Assembly: GCA_020853375.1 (NCBI GenBank)
Contig: JADYZA010000191.1
Location: 1-10,431 of the forward strand
Origin: Verrucomicrobiota bacterium
Lineage (GTDB): Bacteria > Verrucomicrobiota > Kiritimatiellia > Kiritimatiellales > Tichowtungiaceae
Direction: 5' to 3'
Length of the DNA: 10,431 nucleotides
A program made the position numbers and the translations under genes. Positions 1 to 6,611 of the stretch are shown piece after piece. The notes beneath the pieces were generated by a model that ran no database searches, had not been told where the DNA came from, and was given only the letters and a program-made list of their open reading frames with translations. Each line of letters opens with the position of its first letter. The stretch's first letter is position 1.

Positions 1-153
1 CGCTTCGCCGATAATCTCAAATTTGCGCTCTACCGCCGCCTGTGTTTTCCGGTCGGTTTGATACGCCTCGAACGTCATTCCGGCTGTAAAATTTTGAACT
101 TCACGAGTTTGCTCTAGAATATCTTGAAGACTCTCTCTGACCCGGTCATCCAT
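1..153 (-). CDS. hepT: HepT-like ribonuclease toxin (DUF86/HEPN family), N-terminal 51 residues, cut by window edge
   Basis: This is the start of a HepT-type HEPN-domain toxin and runs off the left edge. The visible part begins MDDRVRESLQDILEQ and ends with a KFEIIGEA stretch, matching the N-terminal helix pair of DUF86 proteins. Family members are about 110-140 residues and act as ribonucleases through a C-terminal RxxxxHxY motif, which lies outside the window, so activity cannot be judged. The ATG at 153-151 overlaps the end of the nucleotidyltransferase gene by 8 bases (ATGGATGA), which suggests translational coupling. In the characterised MntA-HepT pair, the partner silences the toxin by adding AMP to the tyrosine of that motif. 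The reading is a six-frame translation by eye with no competing frame. Family assignment is fairly secure from the sequence pattern plus the partner gene. Confidence 0.82.
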   Translation of the reverse strand, partial: MDDRVRESLQDILEQTREVQNFTAGMTFEAYQTDRKTQAAVERKFEIIGEA

Positions 154-442
154 AAACAAGAACTCCATCGGTCTTGAGGTTTTTCTTGAGCGAACCCTTG
201 CTGACTGATGCATCAGTCAGCAAGTCAACCGTGGAATGAAAAGCGTCTTCAAGGTCGTGCAACAGACCGAAAAACTGACGGGAATACTCCGCCGGCGGCA
301 AATCCTCGAACGAGACGCAGAAATCGATATCACTGCCTGGCCCGGCCTCGCCGCGGGCACGCGAACCGAAAAGTTCCAACCGCCGTACGCGATGGCGGCG
401 GCAGATCGGCTCAGCGGTTAGCTTTATTTCGTTCAGTGTCAT
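146..442 (-). CDS. mntA: MntA-type minimal nucleotidyltransferase antitoxin
   Basis: A complete 98-residue minimal nucleotidyltransferase of the MntA (COG1669) type, the usual size for the family. The signature is clear: G26-S27 followed by RARG, then S37-D38-I39-D40, with the third carboxylate at D73 in TVDLL. These three aspartates would bind the metal ions. Characterised relatives transfer AMP to the tyrosine of HepT's active motif and so neutralise it, and the HepT gene follows with an 8-base overlap. The ATG at 442 has no Shine-Dalgarno sequence, but a promoter-like TTGAAC-17-TAGATT ends just before it, so the message may be leaderless. All key residues are present, so I expect an active antitoxin. 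Gene order is antitoxin first, toxin second. Confidence 0.9.
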   Translation of the reverse strand: MTLNEIKLTAEPICRRHRVRRLELFGSRARGEAGPGSDIDFCVSFEDLPPAEYSRQFFGLLHDLEDAFHSTVDLLTDASVSKGSLKKNLKTDGVLVYG

Positions 443-448
443 GGCCGG

Positions 449-477
449 AATCTAGCGAAACGATACTTTCAGTTCAA
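449..477 (-). promoter_or_regulatory. Candidate sigma70-type promoter for mntA-hepT, leaderless arrangement
   Basis: Reading leftward, TTGAAC (477-472) and TAGATT (454-449) are separated by exactly 17 bases. Each box matches the sigma70 consensus at four of six positions. With standard spacing the +1 falls on base 442, the A of the mntA ATG. No ribosome binding site precedes that ATG, which fits a leaderless transcript. This is read from sequence only. Confidence 0.45.
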
Positions 478-575
478 TAGTCGTAAAACCCACTCTGCTC
501 AGCTACGCCATCGAACGCTTCCCCGAACCCAAACGCCTCGCTTAATCACGGGTCAAAACTATTGGCTCAAACTCA

Positions 576-618
576 AGAGGATTGAATAAGTCCTCTGTGT
601 CTCCGCGCCCTCTGTGGT
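576..618 (-). repeat. Dispersed intergenic repeat of the 'ACCACAGAG/ACACAGAGG' type, with short inverted repeat
   Basis: On the minus strand, 618-592 reads ACCACAGAGG then GCGCGGAGACACAGAGG. This resembles the widespread repeat that gives spurious translations such as NHRG-HGDTE in many bacterial genomes; here the corresponding frame gives YHRGRGDTED. It sits 12 bases beyond the hisC stop. The inner end takes part in a small inverted repeat, AGAGGA (576-581) against TCCTCT (591-596) with a 9-base loop. The hairpin lacks a following T-run, so I do not call it an intrinsic terminator. No other copy is present in this window, so its repeat status rests on recognition. Confidence 0.55.
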
Positions 619-629
619 AAAAAATCTCC

Positions 630-1718
630 CTACAGAATCTCTTTGAGCGCCTTGAGAACAGCGCGGTTCTGTGCGGAAGTACCGACGGTGATGCGAATCC
701 ATTCAGGTAGACCGTAGCCGTCCATCGGGCGGACGATGACTTTGCGCTTCTGCAGTTCGCCGAAGACCTGCCGCCCGTTGCCGGTTTTGACGAGGATGAA
801 GTTGGCGTATGACGGCACATAGTCCAGCCCCAGTTTACGGAAACCGTCCATAAAAAGTTCCAAACCTTGGAAATTCGTTGTCCGGGTTTTGGCGAGATGC
901 TTGTCGTCGTCGAGCGCGGCAAGCGCGGCGGCCATCGCCATGGCGTTGACGTTGAACGGTTGGCGGACACGATTAAGCAGTGCGATCAGGTTTTCGTGTC
1001 CAACGGCATAGCCGATGCGCAGTCCGGCCAGTCCGTAGGCTTTGGAAAACGTGCGCAAAACAACGACATTCTCCCGGCCCTTCTGAATTTCTTTAATCAG
1101 ATCCGGCTTCGTTTCATCCGGCATAAATTCGAAATAGGCTTCGTCAAAGACGGCCAGCACATGCGACGGCAGTTTTTTTAGGAACTCTTTTATTTTTGTG
1201 GGAGAAACGATGGTGCCAGTCGGATTGTTCGGGTTGCAAATGATCACCATGCGGGTTTCCGGCGTAACCGCCGCCAGCATAGCATCGAGATCGTGCGCAA
1301 ACTTTTTCATCGGCGCGGCGATCGCCTGCGCGTTAAACAGTTTGGCAATGAGACGGTAGACGACAAAAGCGCCTTCGCTCATGACGAGGTTGGTGCCGGG
1401 GCGGAGATAAACATGACCGAGAAATTCAATCAGCTCGTTGCTTCCGCTTCCGAAAAGTAGGTTCTGCGGTTTCACGCCGAGTTTCGCGGAAAGTTTGTCT
1501 TTGAGATAAAAACAGCCGCCGTCGGGATAGCGGTGCATTTCGGTCGCCGCGACGGCCATCGCTTTCATCGCTTTCGGCGACGGGCCGAGCTCATTTTCGT
1601 TCGAAGCGACTTTGATGATTTCAGACACGTCGGCAAAACCAAGTTCGCGGGCAACTTCTTCAATCGGTCTGCCCGGCTCGTAAACCGGCACACTGGAAAT
1701 CCATTCGTTTGTCTTCAT
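630..1718 (-). CDS. hisC: Histidinol-phosphate / aromatic aminotransferase, HisC family
   Basis: A full-length (362 aa) fold-type I PLP aminotransferase of the HisC family. Visible motifs are GSGSNE (90-95), which binds the cofactor phosphate, CNPNNPTG (161-168) with N165, FDEAY (191-195) with D192, the Schiff-base lysine K226 in TFSKAYGLAGLRIGY with R235, and the C-terminal IRITVG with R342 for the substrate's acid group. The family converts imidazole acetol-phosphate to histidinol-phosphate, but many members also or instead transaminate phenylpyruvate or prephenate. The gene lies at the end of an operon containing pheA, and no other his gene is visible, so a role in phenylalanine synthesis is a reasonable inference. 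The start codon overlaps the upstream glycosyltransferase stop (ATGA) and there is no clear ribosome binding site, which points to coupled translation. No obvious intrinsic terminator follows it. Confidence 0.92.
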   Translation of the reverse strand: MKTNEWISSVPVYEPGRPIEEVARELGFADVSEIIKVASNENELGPSPKAMKAMAVAATEMHRYPDGGCFYLKDKLSAKLGVKPQNLLFGSGSNELIEFLGHVYLRPGTNLVMSEGAFVVYRLIAKLFNAQAIAAPMKKFAHDLDAMLAAVTPETRMVIICNPNNPTGTIVSPTKIKEFLKKLPSHVLAVFDEAYFEFMPDETKPDLIKEIQKGRENVVVLRTFSKAYGLAGLRIGYAVGHENLIALLNRVRQPFNVNAMAMAAALAALDDDKHLAKTRTTNFQGLELFMDGFRKLGLDYVPSYANFILVKTGNGRQVFGELQKRKVIVRPMDGYGLPEWIRITVGTSAQNRAVLKALKEIL

Positions 1719-2905
1719 TGCGAGGACTGCTCTTTATTTTTGATATCTTTCCAGACATCGGAAACATGTCCGGTCTTGAGGCGCCATGCCGCGGAAAGAA
1801 AAACGGGGACGTCAAAAAGAAAGGCGATGAGCGCCACCGGAAACATGCCGACTTTTTTGAACCTTCCAATCTTTGGATTTTCCAGAAAGCGGAAGCGGAA
1901 CCACGGCGACGGCATGGTTGCGTAAAGTCCGTTGACGTGGATGTTGAGCTGGACAAGACGGTACAGCCACGTCGGATCGGTTTCGTCGCGGGCCCGCAGA
2001 TAGGCCGCCGGATTCACCGTGGGCTGTTCTTCCCGCATGGTTTTAAGATGGCGCATCAGCGTTTCGATAAACGTCTGACCTACAAAGAGGCGGACACGGC
2101 GGTAGAAAATATCCTGAAAAGTACGGTATGCCTCGAAGGTGTATCCGGCATTGCGCGCGATGCCGATACGCACCGGGTTGTCAGGAGCCGATGCCATGTT
2201 ACTGATAATCATCCGTTTAAAGCAGCCATCAACCGCGCCGGGAAACCGCTTCGGGAGCCAAACACTCCGCATGGCCGTCGCACGCGCGCAAAAGCAATGT
2301 CCGCGAACCTGCGCCGTCTGGTTTTTTTCGGTAAAGCGCGTAACCATCAGGTTCAGTCGATCACAGAACGTTTTGCATTTCGCGGCTTCAATATGTTTAC
2401 GCCCGACCGGAGAAATGACCTGAATGCGAATATCTTTCTGAAGCTCATGCAGCATCCATTCAAACGCTTCCACCTGATCGATCACAATGTCAGCGTTCAC
2501 AAAATATATGAAGTCGGCATCGGCCCGGCTGAATGTGTGCGCCAGCAGATTCCAAGCATTGGCAAATCCAGCCTCCGGAACAATTTCCAGACGCAGGCGA
2601 ACAGCACCGTTTTCCGGAAATTCGCGGCGCGCTTTTTCAAAAAACGATTCCGTCACTTCAACGGTCCGGTCGGTGCAACCGTTTGCAATAACAATCAGTT
2701 CAACCTCAAAGCCAAGGCCTGCGGCGTTGCAAAAAACGGTTTGATTGAGGATAGATTCCAGCGCCGGAGCAATGCCCGATTCTTCATTACGCGCCACCAC
2801 GCCGACAGAAAGCTTGATCGTATCGCCGGAATCTTTACCAACCCTTGGAAAACGACCCGGCACCGTCTCGACAAGAGGATCCAACCCTGGAAGAAAATAA
2901 TCCAT
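1715..2905 (-). CDS. Family 2 glycosyltransferase, membrane-associated
   Basis: A 396-residue GT-A fold (GT2-like) glycosyltransferase. The N-terminal beta strand and nucleotide-binding start are at residues 32-42 (LSVGVVARNEE). VIANGCTDRTVEV at 72-84 is the classic second motif, and FVNADIVID at 135-143 holds the NAD version of the metal-binding DXD. The middle third, including RGHCFCARA around 201-209, is the likely acceptor side. A hydrophobic stretch at about 353-374 near the C-terminus could anchor it to the inner face of the membrane. Donor and acceptor sugars cannot be told from sequence. It lies 18 bases after pheA, with an AGGGA ribosome site, and overlaps hisC by 4 bases, so it is co-transcribed with amino-acid genes. 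That is unusual company for an envelope or polysaccharide enzyme. The family call is secure; the function is open. Confidence 0.85.
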   Translation of the reverse strand: MDYFLPGLDPLVETVPGRFPRVGKDSGDTIKLSVGVVARNEESGIAPALESILNQTVFCNAAGLGFEVELIVIANGCTDRTVEVTESFFEKARREFPENGAVRLRLEIVPEAGFANAWNLLAHTFSRADADFIYFVNADIVIDQVEAFEWMLHELQKDIRIQVISPVGRKHIEAAKCKTFCDRLNLMVTRFTEKNQTAQVRGHCFCARATAMRSVWLPKRFPGAVDGCFKRMIISNMASAPDNPVRIGIARNAGYTFEAYRTFQDIFYRRVRLFVGQTFIETLMRHLKTMREEQPTVNPAAYLRARDETDPTWLYRLVQLNIHVNGLYATMPSPWFRFRFLENPKIGRFKKVGMFPVALIAFLFDVPVFLSAAWRLKTGHVSDVWKDIKNKEQSSQ

Positions 2906-2923
2906 TTTACAAATCCCTGAAAT

Positions 2924-3985
2924 TTACGCTTCCGCCCGCGGATATGACCCGAGCACATTCAGCACAGCGCAGTGCTTCGCCAGCGCCTTGAGCGCGGTTT
3001 TAACGTGCGGATCGTCCGCATGGCCCTCGAAGTCGACGAAAAAGTAATATTCCCACGCCTTGTTGCGGCTGGGGCGCGATTCGATCTTTGTCATGTTGAT
3101 GCGGTTCGCCTTGAGCGCATCCAGCGCGTCATGCAGCGCGCCGACCTCGTCTTTGATACCGAAGTAGATCGATGTTTTATCCGCACCGGTCGGCTCGCTG
3201 TATTTTTTGCCGATGACAAGAAAGCGAGTGGTATTGCCACTGACATCCTGAATGTTTTCCGCGATAACATTCAAGCCGTACAAGTCGGCGGCCAGCGCGC
3301 TGGCGATGGCCGCGCAGTCGCTCTTCGACGCCATTTCTGCCGCCAGCGCGGTGCTGTTGACCGCATCCACTTCGACACCAGAAAGGTTTTCGCTGAGCCA
3401 ACGACGGCACTGGCCGATCGCTTCCTGCTTACTGCAAACCCGTGTGATCTTTTCCTTCGGAACGGAGGCGAGCAGGTAGAGAGAAATCGGTAGATAGATT
3501 TCTGCGCAGATTTTGAGCGGCGTGCCGGTGAACTGATCGAAGGTGTGAGTGACCGCGCCTTCGATGGAGTTTTCTATCGGAACGACACCGTAGTCGGCGG
3601 TTCCGCGCTCGACGGCGGTGAAAACGTCGGTGATGGTGCCGACCGGATGATAATCCACGCTGGCACCGAACTTGGCATGCGCCGCCTGATGCGTGAAGGT
3701 GGCGGGCGGGCCGAGATAAGCGATTTTTAAATTGCTTTCCAACGCAAGCGCCGCCGACATGATTTCGCGGTAAATGGCACGCGCCGACCCTGCGGGAAGC
3801 GGGCCGTCATTCAGTGCGGCGATCCGGTCGAAAACCGCTTTTTCGCGGGACGGAACATAGATTTCGCCGCCCTGCTCTTTTTTGGTTTTCCCGATTTCGA
3901 GCGCGACTTTGATCCGCTCGTTCAAGAGCTTCACCAGCTCCGCATCGAGACCGTCAATCTGCTTCCTCAAATTCTCCAGACTCAT
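2924..3985 (-). CDS. pheA: Bifunctional chorismate mutase / prephenate dehydratase (P-protein)
   Basis: Converts chorismate to prephenate and then to phenylpyruvate, the committed branch to phenylalanine. The start region has three ATGs in a row (3991, 3988, 3985). I chose the third because GGAGG lies 6 bases before it, giving 353 residues. Numbering from the first ATG, the AroQ mutase domain spans about 4-88 with R9, R26 and K37 as active-site residues. The dehydratase spans about 88-265 with PIENSIEG (138-145) and the catalytic TRF motif (255-257). The ACT domain spans about 272-350 with GALHDAL and ESRP (304-307), the phenylalanine-sensing motifs, so feedback inhibition is expected. All three domains look intact and of normal length. 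The gene begins inside the end of scpB with a 32-base overlap, so the two are translated together. Confidence 0.95.
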   Translation of the reverse strand: MSLENLRKQIDGLDAELVKLLNERIKVALEIGKTKKEQGGEIYVPSREKAVFDRIAALNDGPLPAGSARAIYREIMSAALALESNLKIAYLGPPATFTHQAAHAKFGASVDYHPVGTITDVFTAVERGTADYGVVPIENSIEGAVTHTFDQFTGTPLKICAEIYLPISLYLLASVPKEKITRVCSKQEAIGQCRRWLSENLSGVEVDAVNSTALAAEMASKSDCAAIASALAADLYGLNVIAENIQDVSGNTTRFLVIGKKYSEPTGADKTSIYFGIKDEVGALHDALDALKANRINMTKIESRPSRNKAWEYYFFVDFEGHADDPHVKTALKALAKHCAVLNVLGSYPRAEA

Positions 3986-4646
3986 CATCATCCTCCGTTG
4001 CCGCTTGTTCCGCCCGCAGTTCTAGCTCTTTTTCCATGGCAGGGAAAGTTTTTGTCCGTTCCGGTTTTTCCATCCGCTTGAGTTCTTCCATACCGGGCAT
4101 TTCTTCCAGACTCCGTAATCCGAAGTGCTCCAGAAAACGCTGTGTGGTGCCAAATAGCCACGGACGGCCCGGAAGATCGCTCCGTCCAGTCACTTTCACC
4201 AGTTGCATTTCGACCAGATTACGAAGCACCTGATCAACCGCCACGCCGCGAACCGACTCGATCTCGGAACGCAAAATTGGCTGGCGATAGGCGATGATGG
4301 CGAGCGTTTCGAGCGCGGGCTTGGAAAGGCGGGCGTTGTGGTCTTTGTCGAGCAGAGTGCGCACCCACGGGCCGCAGTTGATTTCATTTTGCAGCCGGTA
4401 GCCGTGGGCGACCTCAGCGATGCAAAGACCGGTTCCGCCGTGCGGCAGTTCGTTTTTCAGCTCTTCAACCGAGGCCATCACTTCATCTTCTTTGATCCCG
4501 GCAAACTGTTCGTAGGGGCCGCCATAGCTGGCGCCCGCATCCACCAGCACCTTGTGGATTTCTTTGGCGGTCAGCGGCTTTTTCGCAGCGAACAACAACG
4601 CGCCGATAATCTGTTTGAGTTCCGGAAGCACTTCTATACTGCTCAT
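3954..4646 (-). CDS. scpB: Segregation and condensation protein B
   Basis: ScpB is the winged-helix accessory (kite) subunit that dimerises and binds the ScpA kleisin in the SMC-ScpAB complex, which organises and segregates chromosomes. The 230-residue product has the two winged-helix domains expected. The first is at about residues 5-90 (QIIGALLFAAKKPLTAKEI). The second carries the family hallmark around 107-125 (LSKPALETLAIIAYRQPI), continuing with RGVAVDQVLRNLVE and GRPWLFGTT (160-168). The C-terminus is highly acidic (EDDDESGEFEEAD), which is common and probably disordered. The gene starts with an ATGA overlap on scpA and has its own AGGAGGA ribosome site 9 bases upstream. Its last 32 bases overlap pheA. 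Confidence 0.95.
   Translation of the reverse strand: MSSIEVLPELKQIIGALLFAAKKPLTAKEIHKVLVDAGASYGGPYEQFAGIKEDEVMASVEELKNELPHGGTGLCIAEVAHGYRLQNEINCGPWVRTLLDKDHNARLSKPALETLAIIAYRQPILRSEIESVRGVAVDQVLRNLVEMQLVKVTGRSDLPGRPWLFGTTQRFLEHFGLRSLEEMPGMEELKRMEKPERTKTFPAMEKELELRAEQAATEDDDESGEFEEAD
3992..3996 (-). promoter_or_regulatory. Ribosome binding site deciding the pheA start
   Basis: GGAGG lies inside the scpB coding sequence. It is immediately followed by ATGATGATG when the last G is shared through one intervening A. Only the third ATG (3985-3983) has ideal spacing of 6 bases; the first is too close. Confidence 0.65.
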
Positions 4647-5428
4647 ACCAATTCTTCCTCCTGCAAAACGGGTTCGGGCACGTCGCCCTCAATCTGCTCA
4701 ATAACAATTTCGTCAAAATGATTGTCCTGCCGCGCGGAAAGTCGGTTGAGCTTGATCAGCTCCAGCACGGCCAGAAAAGTGCAGACGATCTCCTGCCGTG
4801 AACGCATACCGCGGAACAAACGTCCCAAGGTCAACGGGGTTCCGCTTTTCGTGGCCGACAACAGATAATCCACCTTTTCGCTAACGGTGAACTGCTCGGC
4901 GAAAATCTCGTTGAGTTCCTCTTTCGGCGCGCGGTCGAGCGCCTGATTGAGCGCGCTGATCAGATCAAAAATGCTGACATCCGACATGCCGATTTCCGGC
5001 CGGATCCCGAGTTCGACATGCTCCCCTTCGCGGGAAAACACATTCTCCTGAATCTCTTCGAGCTGACCAAGAAATCCGGCGGCATCCTTGAACTTTTTAT
5101 ACTCAACCAGCTGACGCACCAAATCCCAGCGCGGATCGTCCTCGTCGTCCTCTTCCACCGGGCCGCGATCTTCGTCGGGCAACAGCAGGCGGCTTTTAAT
5201 CACCATCAGCGTCGCGGCCATCACGATGAAATCACCGGCGATCTCGAGATTGAGAATTTTCATCAAATCGAGATATTCCATGTACTGGGTCGTGATCCGC
5301 CCGATTGGAATATCGTAAATATCCACTTCATCTTTTTTGATGAGGTAAAGGAGCAGATCGAGCGGGCCTTCAAAGACCTCCAGATTCACTTTGTATTCTT
5401 CGTTCGGAAGCAGATCGGCCATATGCAT
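4643..5428 (-). CDS. scpA: Segregation and condensation protein A (kleisin)
   Basis: ScpA is the kleisin that bridges the two SMC heads. The 261-residue product shows the N-terminal kleisin signature at residues 16-40 (NLEVFEGPLDLLLYLI followed by KKDEVDIYDIP). The helix that clamps SMC is next, with IAGDFIVMAATLMVIKSRLLLP at 63-84 split by family-typical residues. An acidic linker covers 86-99, and a C-terminal winged helix covers about 205-245 (SRQEIVCTFLAVLELIKLNR). The start is uncertain between ATG 5428, which overlaps the trpS stop by one base (TAATG), and ATG 5422, two codons later. Neither has a strong ribosome site, so coupling to trpS is likely. Length and motif content are normal for the family. 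The trpS-scpA-scpB order is seen in several bacterial phyla. Confidence 0.94.
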   Translation of the reverse strand: MHMADLLPNEEYKVNLEVFEGPLDLLLYLIKKDEVDIYDIPIGRITTQYMEYLDLMKILNLEIAGDFIVMAATLMVIKSRLLLPDEDRGPVEEDDEDDPRWDLVRQLVEYKKFKDAAGFLGQLEEIQENVFSREGEHVELGIRPEIGMSDVSIFDLISALNQALDRAPKEELNEIFAEQFTVSEKVDYLLSATKSGTPLTLGRLFRGMRSRQEIVCTFLAVLELIKLNRLSARQDNHFDEIVIEQIEGDVPEPVLQEEELV

Positions 5429-6414
5429 TATTCCAGTCCAACGGCCCGGCGGGCGGCTTGCAGAGTTTTCCGGGTTTCGGCACGGGCTTTTTCCGCGCCT
5501 TGCCGGAGAACCTCGTTTACGAAATCAGGATTCTTTTCGAGTTCGGCGCGCTTCTCGCGCATCGGCGCGAAATGCTCGTTGATTTTGGCGAGCAGCTCTT
5601 TCTTGGCGGTGCCGTAACCAAACCCGGCGGTGCGGTAGCGAGCCGCTAGATCAGCGGCTTCTTCGTCCGTGGCGAACAGTTTGTAGAGCGCGAATGCGTT
5701 GCAGGTGTCGGGATTCTTCGGTTCTTCAAGCGGCGTGCTATCGGTGACAATCTGCATCACCCGCTTTTTGAGCGCGCCGAGTTCGCCGAAAATTTCCAGC
5801 GTGTTGCCGTAGGACTTGGACATTTTCTGCCCGTCGATTCCCGGCACCACCGCCACGGAATCGCGGATGGACGGTTCCGGAATCGTGAACACTTCGCCGA
5901 ACTGGTTGTTAAATTTCAACGCGATATCGCGCGTTACTTCAACGTGCTGCTTCTGGTCGCGCCCGACCGGCACCACGGTGGACTGCACCGAAAGAATATC
6001 GGCGGCCATCAGCACCGGATAAGCAAACAGCCCGTGCGTGGCGGCAAACCCTTTAGCGGTTTTATCCTTGTATGAATGACACCGTTCCAGCAGGCCCATC
6101 GGCGTAATCACCGAAAGAAGCCACGCCAGTTCCTGCACTTCCGGCACATCGCTCTGGCGGTAGAAAGCGGTCTTGGACGGATCAAGACCGGCGGCCAAAA
6201 AGTCGAGTGCGACATCTTTCACCATCGTGCGCAGTGCGGCAGCGTCATTCACCGTCGTCAGAGCATGGTAGTCGGCAATAAATAGAAACGCCTCGCCCTG
6301 CTCCTGCAACTCAATCGCGGGCTTCATCATCCCAAAATAGTTGCCGATATGCAGCTTTCCCGAAGGCTGTATGCCGGAAAGTATTCTCATGGGTTTGCAG
6401 TTTTTCATCATCAT
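5428..6414 (-). CDS. trpS: Tryptophan--tRNA ligase
   Basis: Class I tryptophanyl-tRNA synthetase, charging tRNA-Trp with tryptophan using ATP in the cytoplasm. Numbering from the first ATG (328 aa), the HIGH-type signature is at 18-25 (PSGKLHIGN). The substrate-binding GRDQKQHVEVTRDIA stretch begins at 151, and the KMSKS loop is exact at 197-201 (GQKMSKSYGN). Length matches the bacterial family. The first three codons are ATGATGATG and overlap the stop of the small upstream gene (ATGA). The conserved protein start, MRILSGIQPSGK, begins only at the ninth residue (ATG 6390), so translation may start there, but that ATG has no good ribosome site whereas CGGGGA precedes the first ATGs. It heads the core operon and is co-transcribed with the zeta-like pair upstream. 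Confidence 0.95.
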   Translation of the reverse strand: MMMKNCKPMRILSGIQPSGKLHIGNYFGMMKPAIELQEQGEAFLFIADYHALTTVNDAAALRTMVKDVALDFLAAGLDPSKTAFYRQSDVPEVQELAWLLSVITPMGLLERCHSYKDKTAKGFAATHGLFAYPVLMAADILSVQSTVVPVGRDQKQHVEVTRDIALKFNNQFGEVFTIPEPSIRDSVAVVPGIDGQKMSKSYGNTLEIFGELGALKKRVMQIVTDSTPLEEPKNPDTCNAFALYKLFATDEEAADLAARYRTAGFGYGTAKKELLAKINEHFAPMREKRAELEKNPDFVNEVLRQGAEKARAETRKTLQAARRAVGLE

Positions 6415-6611
6415 TTTTCCCCGACGCTGTATTCGCCGCCCTCTTCCTGCACACGCAAGGCTTCGGTCGCAGAAATCCGGTACGGCTTCCCGCCGCGATT
6501 GACAATCACATGCTGACCAAGCTTGGCTTTCTTCACCAGTTCATCATGAACAGCCCGCTTCAAACACAAACGGGCTTCTTCGGTTTTTTTAAGCAAATAG
6601 GACCTACCCAT
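6411..6611 (-). CDS. Small antitoxin-like protein paired with zeta-like kinase
   Basis: A 66-residue protein, mostly charged, with no membrane segment. It has an N-terminal helical part (about 1-30, SYLLKKTEEARLCLKRAVHD) and then LGQHVIVNRGGKPYRISATEA, a strand-turn-strand pattern. Small genes of this layout, with a helix followed by a 'GxxVxVxRxGKxxxI' core, often follow COG4185 zeta-like kinase genes and are presumed antitoxins; that is my recollection of context, not a tested match. ATG 6611 is preferred over GTG 6614 because GGAGAG sits 5 bases ahead of the ATG. It overlaps the kinase gene by 8 bases and trpS by 4 bases (ATGA), so it is tightly bound into the operon. No motif gives a definite biochemical role. 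Confidence 0.6.
   Translation of the reverse strand: MGRSYLLKKTEEARLCLKRAVHDELVKKAKLGQHVIVNRGGKPYRISATEALRVQEEGGEYSVGEK

Noticed and set aside
456..545. Plus-strand frame ending ...SYAIERFPEPKRLA then TAA, resembling the C-terminus of a protein
   Set aside because: It is only 29 codons, preceded by a stop at 453-455 and lacking any start. I could not recognise the family. It might be a gene remnant, but nothing else supports that.
1709..2920. A 403-codon open frame on the plus strand
   Set aside because: It is almost exactly antisense to the glycosyltransferase gene. Its translation has no recognisable domain and is rich in Arg/His/Phe, as expected for a shadow of a GC-rich coding strand.
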